The notes below the pieces were generated by a model that ran no database searches, had not been told where the DNA came from, and saw only the letters and a list, made by a program, of their open reading frames with translations. Positions 1 through 6,900 of a stretch of 12,217 nt of DNA are shown one piece after another. The stretch is from assembly GCA_007123395.1 (NCBI GenBank), contig SKLD01000292.1, positions 1 through 12,217 of the forward strand. The letters are read 5' to 3'. Both the position numbers and the translations under genes were made by a program. The DNA is from Opitutales bacterium (GTDB lineage: Bacteria > Verrucomicrobiota > Verrucomicrobiia > Opitutales > Oceanipulchritudinaceae). Positions within the stretch are counted from its first letter, which is position 1. Each line of letters opens with the position of its first letter.

Positions 1-1281
1 GCGGAAGCCCCCCGTCCCCTTGTATCCGGCGAACGGGCGCGCGTCCAACGCCTCGCCCGCGACATTGCCGCCGCGGCGGAAACGCTCAACCAAGGCGGCA
101 TCGCCCCTTTTCAAAACCCGGCACACTTCCAGCAGTGGCAGGAACGCATCGACCGATTCCGCGCGGCGTTGGACCGTTTTCCGCAGACAGACGATCCCGA
201 TGTGCAAGCCGCCGCCGCCCAACTCGCCGACCTTGAAAACCTCTTCACCTTCGCCGCCCGCAAAGGCGCCCGCCAGCAAGCGGAGACCGGCGATGTGCAG
301 GCAACCCTCGCCGCCATCGACGCCGGATTGCGCGAACACACGGCCCCGCAGTGGCTGCCCGCTCCCTTCACCGACGAAGAAGCCTTCCGCTGGGCCTCGC
401 GCGCCACCACCGCGAAGAACTTCGCCGAGGACGCAATCGCGACCATCGAGAGAATCGCCGCCACAGCGCATCTCCCGCTCACCCGAGGCACCGTGGAACA
501 GGGGGCGGCCTACGACCGGCAGGATCTCGACCGCCTCCACAACGTCGCCGGGCGGACCATCCGCAACGTCGATGAAGCCTTCCAGGAAACCTTTGGCAAC
601 CTGCAGGCCGCGTTCGGAGCGCAAAACCGCGACCTCGACTACTACCGGTCCCTCGATCCGGAAAACCCGGCGCATCGCATGAACGCCTTTCTCCGCGAAG
701 ACGCCGCTGCCGATGTTTACGGTGAACTGGACCGGCAGCTTGCCATTGTCGCGTCCGCCGCCGCCTTCCAGCGCGCCCTCGGCCGGGAACCGTCCGACAA
801 CGTGATGGCGCGCATTGAAGAGATCCACGCCCTGCGCGCGCGCTACGCCGAAAACCGGCGCAAAGCCCTCGGCGATTCAAGACTACCCGAGCCACGGAGC
901 ACCGATCCCGCGCGGATCGCCGTCGCCAAGAAGATCCTCGCCGAACCGCGGTATGGATTCGGAGAGCACGGCCCCATCGTCCTCACAAGCCCGGATATCG
1001 TCGAGCGTGAGAAGGAAGTCAGCCGCGCGGAAATCCGGAATGTCGAATTCAGCCTGTCTGGCGATATCACCCTCAGCGGCACGGAGACCACTTGGCACTA
1101 CCGTTGGGAGGAGTTCAACTTCGCCGCCCCGGTCAAGGAGGCCGACAGCGACGATTGGTATGTGTGGTGGATCACGGCCCGGAAATACGCCTCCGGCTGG
1201 GAGCGCACCCCCATCGGCCGCTGGGTTTCCGGTGCCGTTGTAAAAGGCGATTTGATTCTTCCGGAGAACTTCGCCCGCTGA
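1..1281 (+). CDS. Unrecognised protein, 5' end cut by the window edge
   Basis: The frame is open from base 1 to the TGA at 1279-1281, so at least 426 residues are present and the true start lies outside the window. The TTG at 169 is only an internal Leu codon, since coherent protein-like sequence continues upstream of it. I do not recognise the family. The first ~250 residues are rich in Ala, Arg and Glu and look mostly helical. They are followed by a Pro/Arg linker (near SRLPEPRSTDPAR). The last ~120 residues look like a compact beta-rich domain with many aromatics (TTWHYRWEEFNF, DWYVWWITARKYASGW). No signal peptide, membrane segment or catalytic motif is visible in this part. The gene runs in the same direction as the MFS gene but is separated from it by a 184-bp AT-rich gap, so it is probably a separate transcription unit. 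Coding status is near certain; function is unknown. Confidence 0.85.
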   Translation, partial: AEAPRPLVSGERARVQRLARDIAAAAETLNQGGIAPFQNPAHFQQWQERIDRFRAALDRFPQTDDPDVQAAAAQLADLENLFTFAARKGARQQAETGDVQATLAAIDAGLREHTAPQWLPAPFTDEEAFRWASRATTAKNFAEDAIATIERIAATAHLPLTRGTVEQGAAYDRQDLDRLHNVAGRTIRNVDEAFQETFGNLQAAFGAQNRDLDYYRSLDPENPAHRMNAFLREDAAADVYGELDRQLAIVASAAAFQRALGREPSDNVMARIEEIHALRARYAENRRKALGDSRLPEPRSTDPARIAVAKKILAEPRYGFGEHGPIVLTSPDIVEREKEVSRAEIRNVEFSLSGDITLSGTETTWHYRWEEFNFAAPVKEADSDDWYVWWITARKYASGWERTPIGRWVSGAVVKGDLILPENFAR

Positions 1282-1465
1282 GAAACCGCTTTTCCCGATC
1301 AGGCCAACCCGACCGATCGAAAATAATCAACAATGTAATATTTTGCTGTCAAAATAAACAACAACGCAAGATATCAATATTGACAAAGATACATTGCGCA
1401 CGCGGTGGGCCACGGGAGAATCGAATTTGGCGCACTACTTGCACCGGCGCGGAAGGTATGAATCA
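1282..1465. other. AT-rich intergenic region upstream of the MFS gene
   Basis: The part from about 1318 to 1396 is markedly more AT-rich than the coding DNA on either side, as expected for a promoter region. I could not find a -35/-10 pair with acceptable spacing: TTGACA at 1380-1385 has only GC-rich sequence where its -10 should be. No convincing terminator for the upstream gene is seen. The region contains the nested inverted repeat listed separately. Confidence 0.6.
1331..1396. promoter_or_regulatory. Nested inverted repeat, possible operator of the MFS-mscS unit
   Basis: CAATGTA at 1331-1337 is the exact reverse complement of TACATTG at 1390-1396. Inside it, TGTCAA at 1347-1352 is the exact reverse complement of TTGACA at 1380-1385. 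The two pairs are almost co-centred (about 1363.5 and 1366) but the spacers between outer and inner arms differ (9 and 4 nt). The structure sits 70-135 bp before the MFS start codon. It could be a regulator-binding site or a weak RNA hairpin. In AT-rich DNA some of this could be chance, so the functional call is inference. Confidence 0.3.
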
Positions 1466-3004
1466 ATGTGCCCAGCAATGAGTCTGCCGAAGGAAACGGA
1501 GCACGCGCTGCGCATGTCCGTCTATGACGGGGCGTTTGCGACGATGATGGGCTCACTCTGCGGGGGGATTTTTCTGGTCGGGTTCGCCCTCAACGTGCTC
1601 GGGGCGACTGCACTGCAAGTGGGCATACTCGCCGCTCTTCCGGTCTCGGCCAACATGGCGCAGGTCATCGGGTCGATCCTCGTCGAACGCTACGGGCACC
1701 GGCGCATCCTTTGCATTATCAGCGTGACGGCCGCGCGGCTCTTTTGGCTGCCGATCCTCGGGCTGCCGTTTCTGGTGTTCGGCGACGCGGCGGATCCACG
1801 CATCTGGATACTGGTCGCGCTCGTCGGAATGTCGTGCCTGCTCGGATCGGTCGCGGGTGTCGCTTGGCTGGGTTGGATGAGCGATCTGATTCCCGGTGAC
1901 ATCCGGGGGCGGTTTTTCGCACGGCGGAACATTGTGTGCGCGGCGGCGGGCATGGTTGTGGTCCTCGCCGGTGGCGCGTTTCTAAATTTCTGGGAGGGTC
2001 TGCGCGGGCGCGAGGATCCCTTCGGCTACCTGATTTTGTTTTCCGTCGGGCTCGTGCTCGGCATTGTTTCCTCATGGTATCTGTCGCGCGTGTACGATCC
2101 CAAGGCGGGTCCGCCCCCGCCGGGCGTCAACGGGCTCACGTGGGCGGCGCTTCTCTCCCCTTTTCGGGACGGCACGTTCCGTGCGCTGATCATCTACGTG
2201 GGCCTCTTCATGTTTGTCACGCAGATGGCCGGCCCGTTCTACGCCGTCTACATGATCGAGAACCTCGGCGTGGATTTCGCCACGATCACGTGGTTGATCA
2301 CCTTCGCGACCCTCGCCTCGCTTTTCATGCTGCGCATCTGGGGGCCGATCGCCGACGAAATGGGCAACAAGCCAATCCTTATTGTGGCCGGCTTCGCGCA
2401 CGCGCTGATTCCCTTAATCTGGGTGGTGGCGCAGGAGGGCGTGTATTATCACGCGCTTGTCCTCGCGCACATCGCCTCCGGCATGTTCTACGCCGCGCTG
2501 CTCCTTGCCCAAGTGAACGCCTTGATCAAACTCTCGCCCGAACAAGGCCGCTCCTTCTACATCGCCGCATTCAACACGTCGCTCGGTTTGGCCGTGGCCG
2601 TGGCACCCATCGTCGGCGGCATCTTTCTGAGCGCCACCGAAGGGTTGCAGGTGCAGGCGGGCCGTTGGACGCTCACCAATCTCCACATCCTGTTTCTGCT
2701 CTCCGGCACGGCGCAGATCCTCGTCCTCGGCACTCTCTTCGCTTTGCGCGAAGCGGGCGCGAGTTCACCGCGCGCCGTGCTCTTCCAACTGCGCAACGAC
2801 CTCGATCCACAGACGGGCCTCGCCAGCGCGATGGACTTCATGACCGTCCGCGCCGGAAGGACCGGGCGGATTCTCAAGACCGTCGATTCGCGCACAGACG
2901 CATGGGCGGGGCGGTCGGAAGCATTCATCGAACATCGGATCGACGCCCTTCTCAAGCGCTTCGAGAAGCCGGTCCGGACCGTGAAAACCATCTTTAAGGA
3001 TTGA
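1466..3004 (+). CDS. MFS transporter
   Basis: This 512-residue polytopic inner-membrane protein belongs to the major facilitator superfamily and would move a small solute, using the proton or another ion gradient or by uniport; the substrate cannot be read from sequence. About 12 hydrophobic segments are spread over residues ~28-425. Family signals include the basic loop VERYGHRR (residues 73-80) after TM2, the WLGWMSDLIPGDIRGRFFA loop (~134-152), and GPIADEMGNKP (~293-303) at the equivalent loop of the second half. The last ~85 residues are a charged, probably helical cytoplasmic tail, longer than in most MFS proteins. I place the start at ATG 1466 because GGAAGG (1451-1456) lies 9 nt upstream; the frame also allows a TTG at 1394 and an ATG at 1478, both without a ribosome site. 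The mscS-like gene starts 4 bp after its stop, so the two form an operon. Confidence 0.9.
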   Translation: MCPAMSLPKETEHALRMSVYDGAFATMMGSLCGGIFLVGFALNVLGATALQVGILAALPVSANMAQVIGSILVERYGHRRILCIISVTAARLFWLPILGLPFLVFGDAADPRIWILVALVGMSCLLGSVAGVAWLGWMSDLIPGDIRGRFFARRNIVCAAAGMVVVLAGGAFLNFWEGLRGREDPFGYLILFSVGLVLGIVSSWYLSRVYDPKAGPPPPGVNGLTWAALLSPFRDGTFRALIIYVGLFMFVTQMAGPFYAVYMIENLGVDFATITWLITFATLASLFMLRIWGPIADEMGNKPILIVAGFAHALIPLIWVVAQEGVYYHALVLAHIASGMFYAALLLAQVNALIKLSPEQGRSFYIAAFNTSLGLAVAVAPIVGGIFLSATEGLQVQAGRWTLTNLHILFLLSGTAQILVLGTLFALREAGASSPRAVLFQLRNDLDPQTGLASAMDFMTVRAGRTGRILKTVDSRTDAWAGRSEAFIEHRIDALLKRFEKPVRTVKTIFKD

Positions 3005-3008
3005 TCCT

Positions 3009-3884
3009 ATGACACCTGCTGAAGAACCCGTCCAACCTGCCGGAGAAACCTTTTCCGGCGTCCTCACGGAAGCCCTCACGCGCGTGCTCGACAAAACGGC
3101 CCACCTCATCGGTGCCTACGGCGAGGCCTTTCTGCTCGGTCTGCTGATCCTTGTCGTCGGCTGGATCACGGCCGTGCTGCTGCGCGCGCTGGCCGCCCGC
3201 CTGCTCCGCGCCGCCGGGCTCGATGTCGTCGCCGACCGCGTCGGCCTGCGCGCGTATTTGGAGCGCCACGACATCGGCGGGCGCCCGAGCACAGCGGTCG
3301 GCTGGATTCTCTACGTCGCCATCCTCTACTCGGCCCTCGTCCTCGCCTTTGACCGGATGGGGCTCGACGCCGCCGCCGGTTTCCTGCGGACCGTGGCCGC
3401 GCTGGTGCCGCACGTGCTTGTCGTCTTCATCTTGCTCCTGCTGGGCTTGATCCTCGGAAAGCTGGCGCGCAATGTCTCGACAGCAGGCGCGCGGCTGCTG
3501 GGCCTTCCCGCCCCCGATATCTTCGGCGCGGGCGCGCGAGCCGGCGTCTTCCTCCTCGCGCTCGTCGTGGCGCTGGACTACCTCGGATGGGCCTCGACGA
3601 CGGTCCTGCTCGGCGGACTCGGTGTGCTCCTGCTAGGCGGACTCGGCAGCGGACTGCTCTTCGCCCTAAGCGCGCGGCACCTGACGGAAAGCCTGCTCGC
3701 ACGCGGTTTTCTCACCGCCACCTACCGCCCCGGCGACCGCATCCGCACAGGCGGCGTGGAGGGAACGATCCTCAAGATCGACTCGACGGTCACGCGTTTA
3801 CAGACGGACTCCGGCGAGGTCGTGCTCCCGAACCGCCGGCTCCACGAAAGCCGCGTCGAAATCCTGCCGCGCGATCCGTCCTGA
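3009..3884 (+). CDS. Compact MscS-family mechanosensitive channel
   Basis: The 291-residue product is a predicted small-conductance mechanosensitive channel that would open under membrane tension and release solutes during hypo-osmotic shock. Hydrophobic segments lie at residues ~40-60, 95-115, 129-151 and 178-194. A glycine-rich, pore-helix-like segment follows at ~196-222 (VLLGGLGVLLLGGLGSGLL). The MscS beta domain is at ~238-281, with YRPGDRI (239-245), GGVEGTILKID (248-258) and VVLPNRRL (271-278), matching the family pattern of GD, G-x-x-G and PN. The protein stops just after the beta domain, so it lacks the alpha/beta vestibule domain that closes canonical MscS. AAGGA at 2996-3000 is 8 nt before the ATG and overlaps the end of the MFS gene, supporting the start and translational coupling. 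Its partnership with the MFS gene suggests an osmotic or solute-homeostasis role; that link is inference. Confidence 0.85.
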   Translation: MTPAEEPVQPAGETFSGVLTEALTRVLDKTAHLIGAYGEAFLLGLLILVVGWITAVLLRALAARLLRAAGLDVVADRVGLRAYLERHDIGGRPSTAVGWILYVAILYSALVLAFDRMGLDAAAGFLRTVAALVPHVLVVFILLLLGLILGKLARNVSTAGARLLGLPAPDIFGAGARAGVFLLALVVALDYLGWASTTVLLGGLGVLLLGGLGSGLLFALSARHLTESLLARGFLTATYRPGDRIRTGGVEGTILKIDSTVTRLQTDSGEVVLPNRRLHESRVEILPRDPS

Positions 3885-3895
3885 CCTGTCCGCAG

Positions 3896-3936
3896 CGCGC
3901 GGCGTAAAGGCCAACCGCGAAAACAATCGCCGCGCG
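3896..3936. repeat. GC-rich hairpin between the mscS-like and CPBP genes
   Basis: CGCGCGGCG at 3896-3904 is perfectly complementary to CGCCGCGCG at 3928-3936, giving a 9-bp stem with a 23-nt loop in the 77-bp gap. No T-run follows on either strand, so it does not look like a simple intrinsic terminator. It could attenuate transcription or act as an mRNA-stability element between two cistrons. In such GC-rich DNA, chance is also possible. Confidence 0.35.
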
Positions 3937-3961
3937 GAAGCGGGCCATCCAGATTCGCAGC

Positions 3962-4696
3962 ATGATTGGAGCCGGAGCATCGTTTCCCCCGCTCAGTGCG
4001 GTGATTGTTTTTGTGATTGCGGCGCTGGCCGTACCGTTGACCGCCTACCTCCAGCGCGAGAGGGTGCGGGAGATGCTCAGCGCGCTCGACGAACACACGC
4101 GCCCGCCCTTTTACCGGCATCAGGCGATTCTGCTGCTCATCCTCGGCGGCCTCGGACTGCTCCCCGTGTTTCTCGGCCACGCGCGCCCGGAGGACCTCGG
4201 CTACAGCGCGCCGGCCTCGGCGCGGTTTTTCATTGCCTGCGGGCTGGTCGCGGGGGTTTGGCTGGCCCTGCGGCGGGCGGTCGACCGGTTCGCCGCCTCG
4301 CCGGGCTTCGAACGCGCCTTCGTGCGCATCGCTCCGGAGCACCTCCGCGCCATGACCCCACACAACGAATCCGAGCAAAAATCGTGGATGAATCTCTGTC
4401 TCGGAGCAGGGCTCGGCGAGGAGACGCTCTATCGCGGGTTCATGATCTGGTTTCTCACGCCCTTTGTGGGGGTGTTCGGGGCGGTCGCCGGCGGGGCGGC
4501 GTTCTTCGCCATGGCGCACGGCTACCAAGGCACCCGATTCGCGGGAATCGTTTTTCTCGCCGGACTCGCCTTCGGCGCTCTGTATCTCTTCGGCGCATCC
4601 TTGCTACCGGTCATCGCACTCCACGCGCTCTATGACTGGGAGATGGGCCGCCTCTACCTAGCCTACAACCGGCGCGGAAATCAGGAAGTCACGTGA
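3962..4696 (+). CDS. CPBP-family intramembrane metalloprotease (Abi/Rce1-type)
   Basis: The 244-residue membrane protein carries all three motifs of the CPBP (CAAX protease and bacteriocin-processing) family. These are EExxxR as E153-E154-T-L-Y-R158, FxxxH as F182-A-M-A-H186, and HxxxD as H221-A-L-Y-D225. In this family these residues form an intramembrane active site that cuts substrates within or beside the membrane. Hydrophobic segments are at ~10-30, 54-72, 88-105 and several across ~145-228 that include the motifs. Start choice: the ATG at 3962 gives a sensible N-terminal membrane segment, but no Shine-Dalgarno site is visible before it. Bacterial relatives have been linked to bacteriocin self-immunity or maturation and to membrane-protein processing. 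No bacteriocin-like ORF is seen next to it, so its substrate is unknown. It lies 77 bp after the mscS-like gene on the same strand. Confidence 0.88.
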   Translation: MIGAGASFPPLSAVIVFVIAALAVPLTAYLQRERVREMLSALDEHTRPPFYRHQAILLLILGGLGLLPVFLGHARPEDLGYSAPASARFFIACGLVAGVWLALRRAVDRFAASPGFERAFVRIAPEHLRAMTPHNESEQKSWMNLCLGAGLGEETLYRGFMIWFLTPFVGVFGAVAGGAAFFAMAHGYQGTRFAGIVFLAGLAFGALYLFGASLLPVIALHALYDWEMGRLYLAYNRRGNQEVT

Positions 4697-4725
4697 TTGA
4701 TTTGGATTCCCCCCCGTCCATGCAA

Positions 4726-4743
4726 CACACGCGATGTAGTGTG
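4726..4743. repeat. Small inverted repeat before the G3E GTPase gene
   Basis: CACAC (4726-4730) and GTGTG (4739-4743) form a 5-bp arm pair around an 8-nt centre, about 45 bp before the GTPase start. It is short and could be chance; I list it only because it is the sole symmetric element in this 91-bp gap. I see no convincing Zur-type palindrome and no riboswitch-like structure here. Confidence 0.15.
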
Positions 4744-4787
4744 AAACGGGGTCGCCACGGGCGGATCGCCCTGCATGAATCGCACAG

Positions 4788-5747
4788 ATGAGACCACGCA
4801 TTACCTGCCATGTCATCTCCGGCCCGCTCGGCGCGGGCAAGACCTCCGCGATCCTGAACTTGCTGAAGTCGATGCCGGACGCAGGAGACAGCGCGGTGAT
4901 CGTGAATGACTTCGGCCGGACGGGACTCGACGGTGAGATTCTCAAGAGCAGCATGCTGGACATTGAGATCCAAAACATCCCGGGAGGTTGCCTATGCTGC
5001 TCCTCCATGCCGGATCTCCACCGTGCGTTTGAGGCGGTGATGAAGCGGCCCGGCCTGCGCCGGATTATCGTGGAGCCGAGCGGTCTCGCCATCATGCCGG
5101 ACCTCGTGGCCTATCTGCGCCGCACCTGCGAGGCGCTCGGGCTGCGCCGCGGGCGAACCTTTGCTCTCCTCAACCCGAAGCGCACGAGAGAAGCACATTA
5201 CAAGAGCCTGCCCTTCTTCACCGCGCTCATCGATCACGCCGATGTGCTCGTGGCGAACCGTATCGACCAATGCAAGGCACAGGAGCTGGAGCGGTTCCGC
5301 GAATGGACGGCGCGCCTCAACCCGCCGAAGCTCGCCGTTGTCGAAACCACATACGGTCGGATTCCGCCCGAACTCCTCGCCGATAGCGGCGCGGAGGCGC
5401 GACCGGACGGTCCGGCGGACCCGCGCTTCCATCCTTTACACGAGCACAGAGAACACTCCGGCGGTTTCACGGCGGACGCACTGCCGCCAGTCTGCGAAAC
5501 ACGCTTCACCGAATGTCTTCGGGACTGGGCGGAGAGCGGTTTGGACGGCGCGCGCATACTCCGCTTCAAAGCGGTTCTGCCGACGGCGTCGGGATGGCGC
5601 TTGTTCGAAATCGCGGAAGAAGCGGTGCAGGTCCGGCCCATGCCGGGCGCCGACAGCGCGAAACTGGATTGGATCAGCAGCGCCACCATTCCGGAATCCG
5701 TCGTACGCGAGGCGCTCCGCACGTGTGAAGCGACGACGGTACGCTGA
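4788..5747 (+). CDS. COG0523/CobW-family G3E GTPase (putative metallochaperone)
   Basis: The 319-residue cytosolic P-loop GTPase matches the CobW/COG0523 branch of the G3E family, whose members deliver or insert metal ions (Zn, Co and others) using GTP hydrolysis. Visible motifs, in order, are Walker A GPLGAGKTS (12-20), NDFG (40-43), the metal-binding CxCC as GGCLCC (66-71, with C68, C70 and C71), EPSGL (96-100) as the Walker B/G3 region, and NRID (157-160) as the base-recognition motif in place of the usual NKxD. A histidine-rich stretch (HPLHEHREH, ~215-223) lies before the C-terminal CobW_C-like domain (~235-315) and is typical of metal-handling members. The start is the ATG at 4788, five codons before the first beta strand; no ribosome site is visible. 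No cobalamin, nitrile hydratase, urease or zinc-uptake gene is nearby, so the client metal cannot be assigned. Confidence 0.88.
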   Translation: MRPRITCHVISGPLGAGKTSAILNLLKSMPDAGDSAVIVNDFGRTGLDGEILKSSMLDIEIQNIPGGCLCCSSMPDLHRAFEAVMKRPGLRRIIVEPSGLAIMPDLVAYLRRTCEALGLRRGRTFALLNPKRTREAHYKSLPFFTALIDHADVLVANRIDQCKAQELERFREWTARLNPPKLAVVETTYGRIPPELLADSGAEARPDGPADPRFHPLHEHREHSGGFTADALPPVCETRFTECLRDWAESGLDGARILRFKAVLPTASGWRLFEIAEEAVQVRPMPGADSAKLDWISSATIPESVVREALRTCEATTVR

Positions 5748-5791
5748 GATCCGGTGCGCAAGTCATCATTCGCTAGGAGCGCGGAGGGCGA

Positions 5792-5815
5792 TAAAAAGGG
5801 GCGGGAACCGCCGCC
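5792..5815 (-). terminator. Hairpin plus T-run, possible intrinsic terminator of the RAYT gene (or REP-like element)
   Basis: GGCGG (5800-5804) and CCGCC (5808-5812) form a 5-bp stem with a 3-nt loop. On the minus strand the stem is followed by CC and then five T (the A-run at 5793-5797). It lies about 70-90 bp downstream of the RAYT stop, which fits a Rho-independent terminator for that gene. On the plus strand no T-run follows, so it would not obviously stop the GTPase transcript. The stem is short. Its position next to a RAYT gene also allows it to be a REP-like palindrome. Confidence 0.4.
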
Positions 5816-5857
5816 TTCAACCTGTCCGATAACTCTACTTTGCCGGAATCACGTTGA

Positions 5858-5874
5858 GCCGCTGCAAAGGCGGT
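5858..5874. repeat. Small GC hairpin just downstream of the RAYT gene
   Basis: CCGC (5859-5862) pairs with GCGG (5870-5873), extended by a G-T wobble, around a 7-nt loop. It starts about 10 nt beyond the RAYT stop codon. It is weak alone, but together with the hairpin at 5800-5812 it gives two GC-rich palindromes within 75 bp on the 3' side of the transposase. Confidence 0.2.
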
Positions 5875-5883
5875 GACGGACAA

Positions 5884-6891
5884 TCACCTCCGCGGATCCT
5901 CGAGGACGCGGTATCCCGTCCGTGAACGCGCCACCGCCAAATCCACATTGTCGAGCACCTCCACCGGGCGGCACGGCGGCGGGCGCTTCAGCTTGGCAAG
6001 AATCCGCGCGCCTTCTCCCTCTTCCAGCCAATCGCGCGTTCCGAGCGCCCGGCCCTCCGTCAGAAAGCGCGCGCGCAGCCGCAGCAATTCGTGCGGCTGC
6101 AGCTCCCCGCCCTTCATCACCGCCTCCAGTAGCGCTTCGGGATCGATACGGACACCACTGCCGTCGCCCTTTGCCCCCGCTCCCTTCCCGAACATCAGCA
6201 GACGGTAGCACGCCAAAGCGTCCGCCGTGTCCTTCGCCGCCGGAAAGCAGGCGGCCAGCGTACGACAGAGGGTCTCGTTCCCTGCCAGCGCCTCCGTGTA
6301 GCCGCACCAACGGTAGTTCTCCGGAAGATCGGCCAAGCCCGCCCGCACCGCGTTCAAGTCGATGTAGGCCGCGATCAAGCCCACCAGCCAAGGCGTGTCC
6401 TGCACGAGCACACTGCCGAAGCGCTCCGCCCACAGCGTCCCCGCCGTCCCGTGCGCGAGATTGAACCAGCGCGTGTAGCGCTGGCGCAAGGTGCGCATGA
6501 ACTCCGACACATCCCCCATGCGCCGCCGCAGCCGCTCCCGCAGGGCCTCCGCCGTCTCCGGCGGGTCGTCGGCGAGCGCGTGCGCCAGTTCGTCCGCGTT
6601 GAGCCCGCTCCACTGCGCGCGCGACTCCCCGTAGAGCACCCGGTAACGCCGTACCAAGGTGGCGTCATCACACATCCGCGCCGCCGGATCAATGCGCACC
6701 AGAATGTGGAAGTGCGTCTCCAACACGCAGTAGGTGATCACTTCCACCCCACTGAACTCCGCCGCGCGGTGCAGCGCCGCCACCCACACCTCCCGCTGAC
6801 CCTCCAACAGCAAGCGACGCTTCTGAATCACCCGCGATGTCACATGATAAACCGCCGGCCCGTCCTCACGTTTTATACGAATTTCGCCCAT
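5884..6891 (-). CDS. REP-associated tyrosine transposase (RAYT), Y1/HUH family
   Basis: The 335-residue protein is a single-strand-specific Y1 transposase of the RAYT (TnpA-REP) type, related to IS200/IS605 enzymes. Domesticated relatives bind and cut REP palindromes. Visible motifs are YHVTSR near the N-terminus (15-20), the HUH metal motif H60-F61-H62 within LETHFHILVR, the candidate catalytic tyrosine Y139 in LRQRYTRWFN, GTLWAERFGSV (151-161), and YIDLNAVRAGL (176-186), a family hallmark. About 76 residues separate the HUH motif from the tyrosine, an expanded insertion, and a C-terminal extension of ~135 residues follows; both fit the larger RAYTs rather than minimal TnpA. The frame is intact. 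The ATG (6889-6891) overlaps a palindrome and has no Shine-Dalgarno site. It is convergent with the GTPase gene and faces the same way as the giant gene. It looks like a single-copy gene, with no IS ends or target-site duplications seen. Confidence 0.88.
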   Translation of the reverse strand: MGEIRIKREDGPAVYHVTSRVIQKRRLLLEGQREVWVAALHRAAEFSGVEVITYCVLETHFHILVRIDPAARMCDDATLVRRYRVLYGESRAQWSGLNADELAHALADDPPETAEALRERLRRRMGDVSEFMRTLRQRYTRWFNLAHGTAGTLWAERFGSVLVQDTPWLVGLIAAYIDLNAVRAGLADLPENYRWCGYTEALAGNETLCRTLAACFPAAKDTADALACYRLLMFGKGAGAKGDGSGVRIDPEALLEAVMKGGELQPHELLRLRARFLTEGRALGTRDWLEEGEGARILAKLKRPPPCRPVEVLDNVDLAVARSRTGYRVLEDPRR

Positions 6892-6900
6892 AATCGATTA
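6891..6900. promoter_or_regulatory. Palindrome TAATCGATTA at the RAYT start codon
   Basis: This is a perfect 10-bp palindrome whose first base is part of the RAYT initiation codon (minus strand). A protein bound here would block translation initiation or early transcription, so autoregulation is conceivable. One 10-bp palindrome in AT-rich DNA can arise by chance. Confidence 0.25.

Noticed and set aside
1380..1385. TTGACA as a -35 promoter element of the MFS gene
   Set aside because: The position 16-18 bp downstream is GC-rich (GCGGTG) with no -10-like hexamer, and the hexamer is already part of an inverted repeat.
1936..2997. 353-codon plus-strand frame inside the MFS gene
   Set aside because: It is frame-shifted within a convincing 12-helix MFS gene, Arg/His/Pro-rich and without a domain.
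3722..4528. 268-codon minus-strand frame opposite the mscS-like and CPBP genes
   Set aside because: It spans the ends of two well-supported genes on the other strand and is rich in Arg, Glu and His with no motif.
3962..4696. CPBP gene as an abortive-infection (anti-phage) gene
   Set aside because: The Abi label is a historical family name. No other defence gene is nearby, and the neighbours are transport and channel genes, so a defence role is not supported.
5849..6613. 254-codon minus-strand frame overlapping RAYT
   Set aside because: It is Gly/Ala/Arg low-complexity sequence in another frame of the RAYT gene, whose own frame shows all family motifs.
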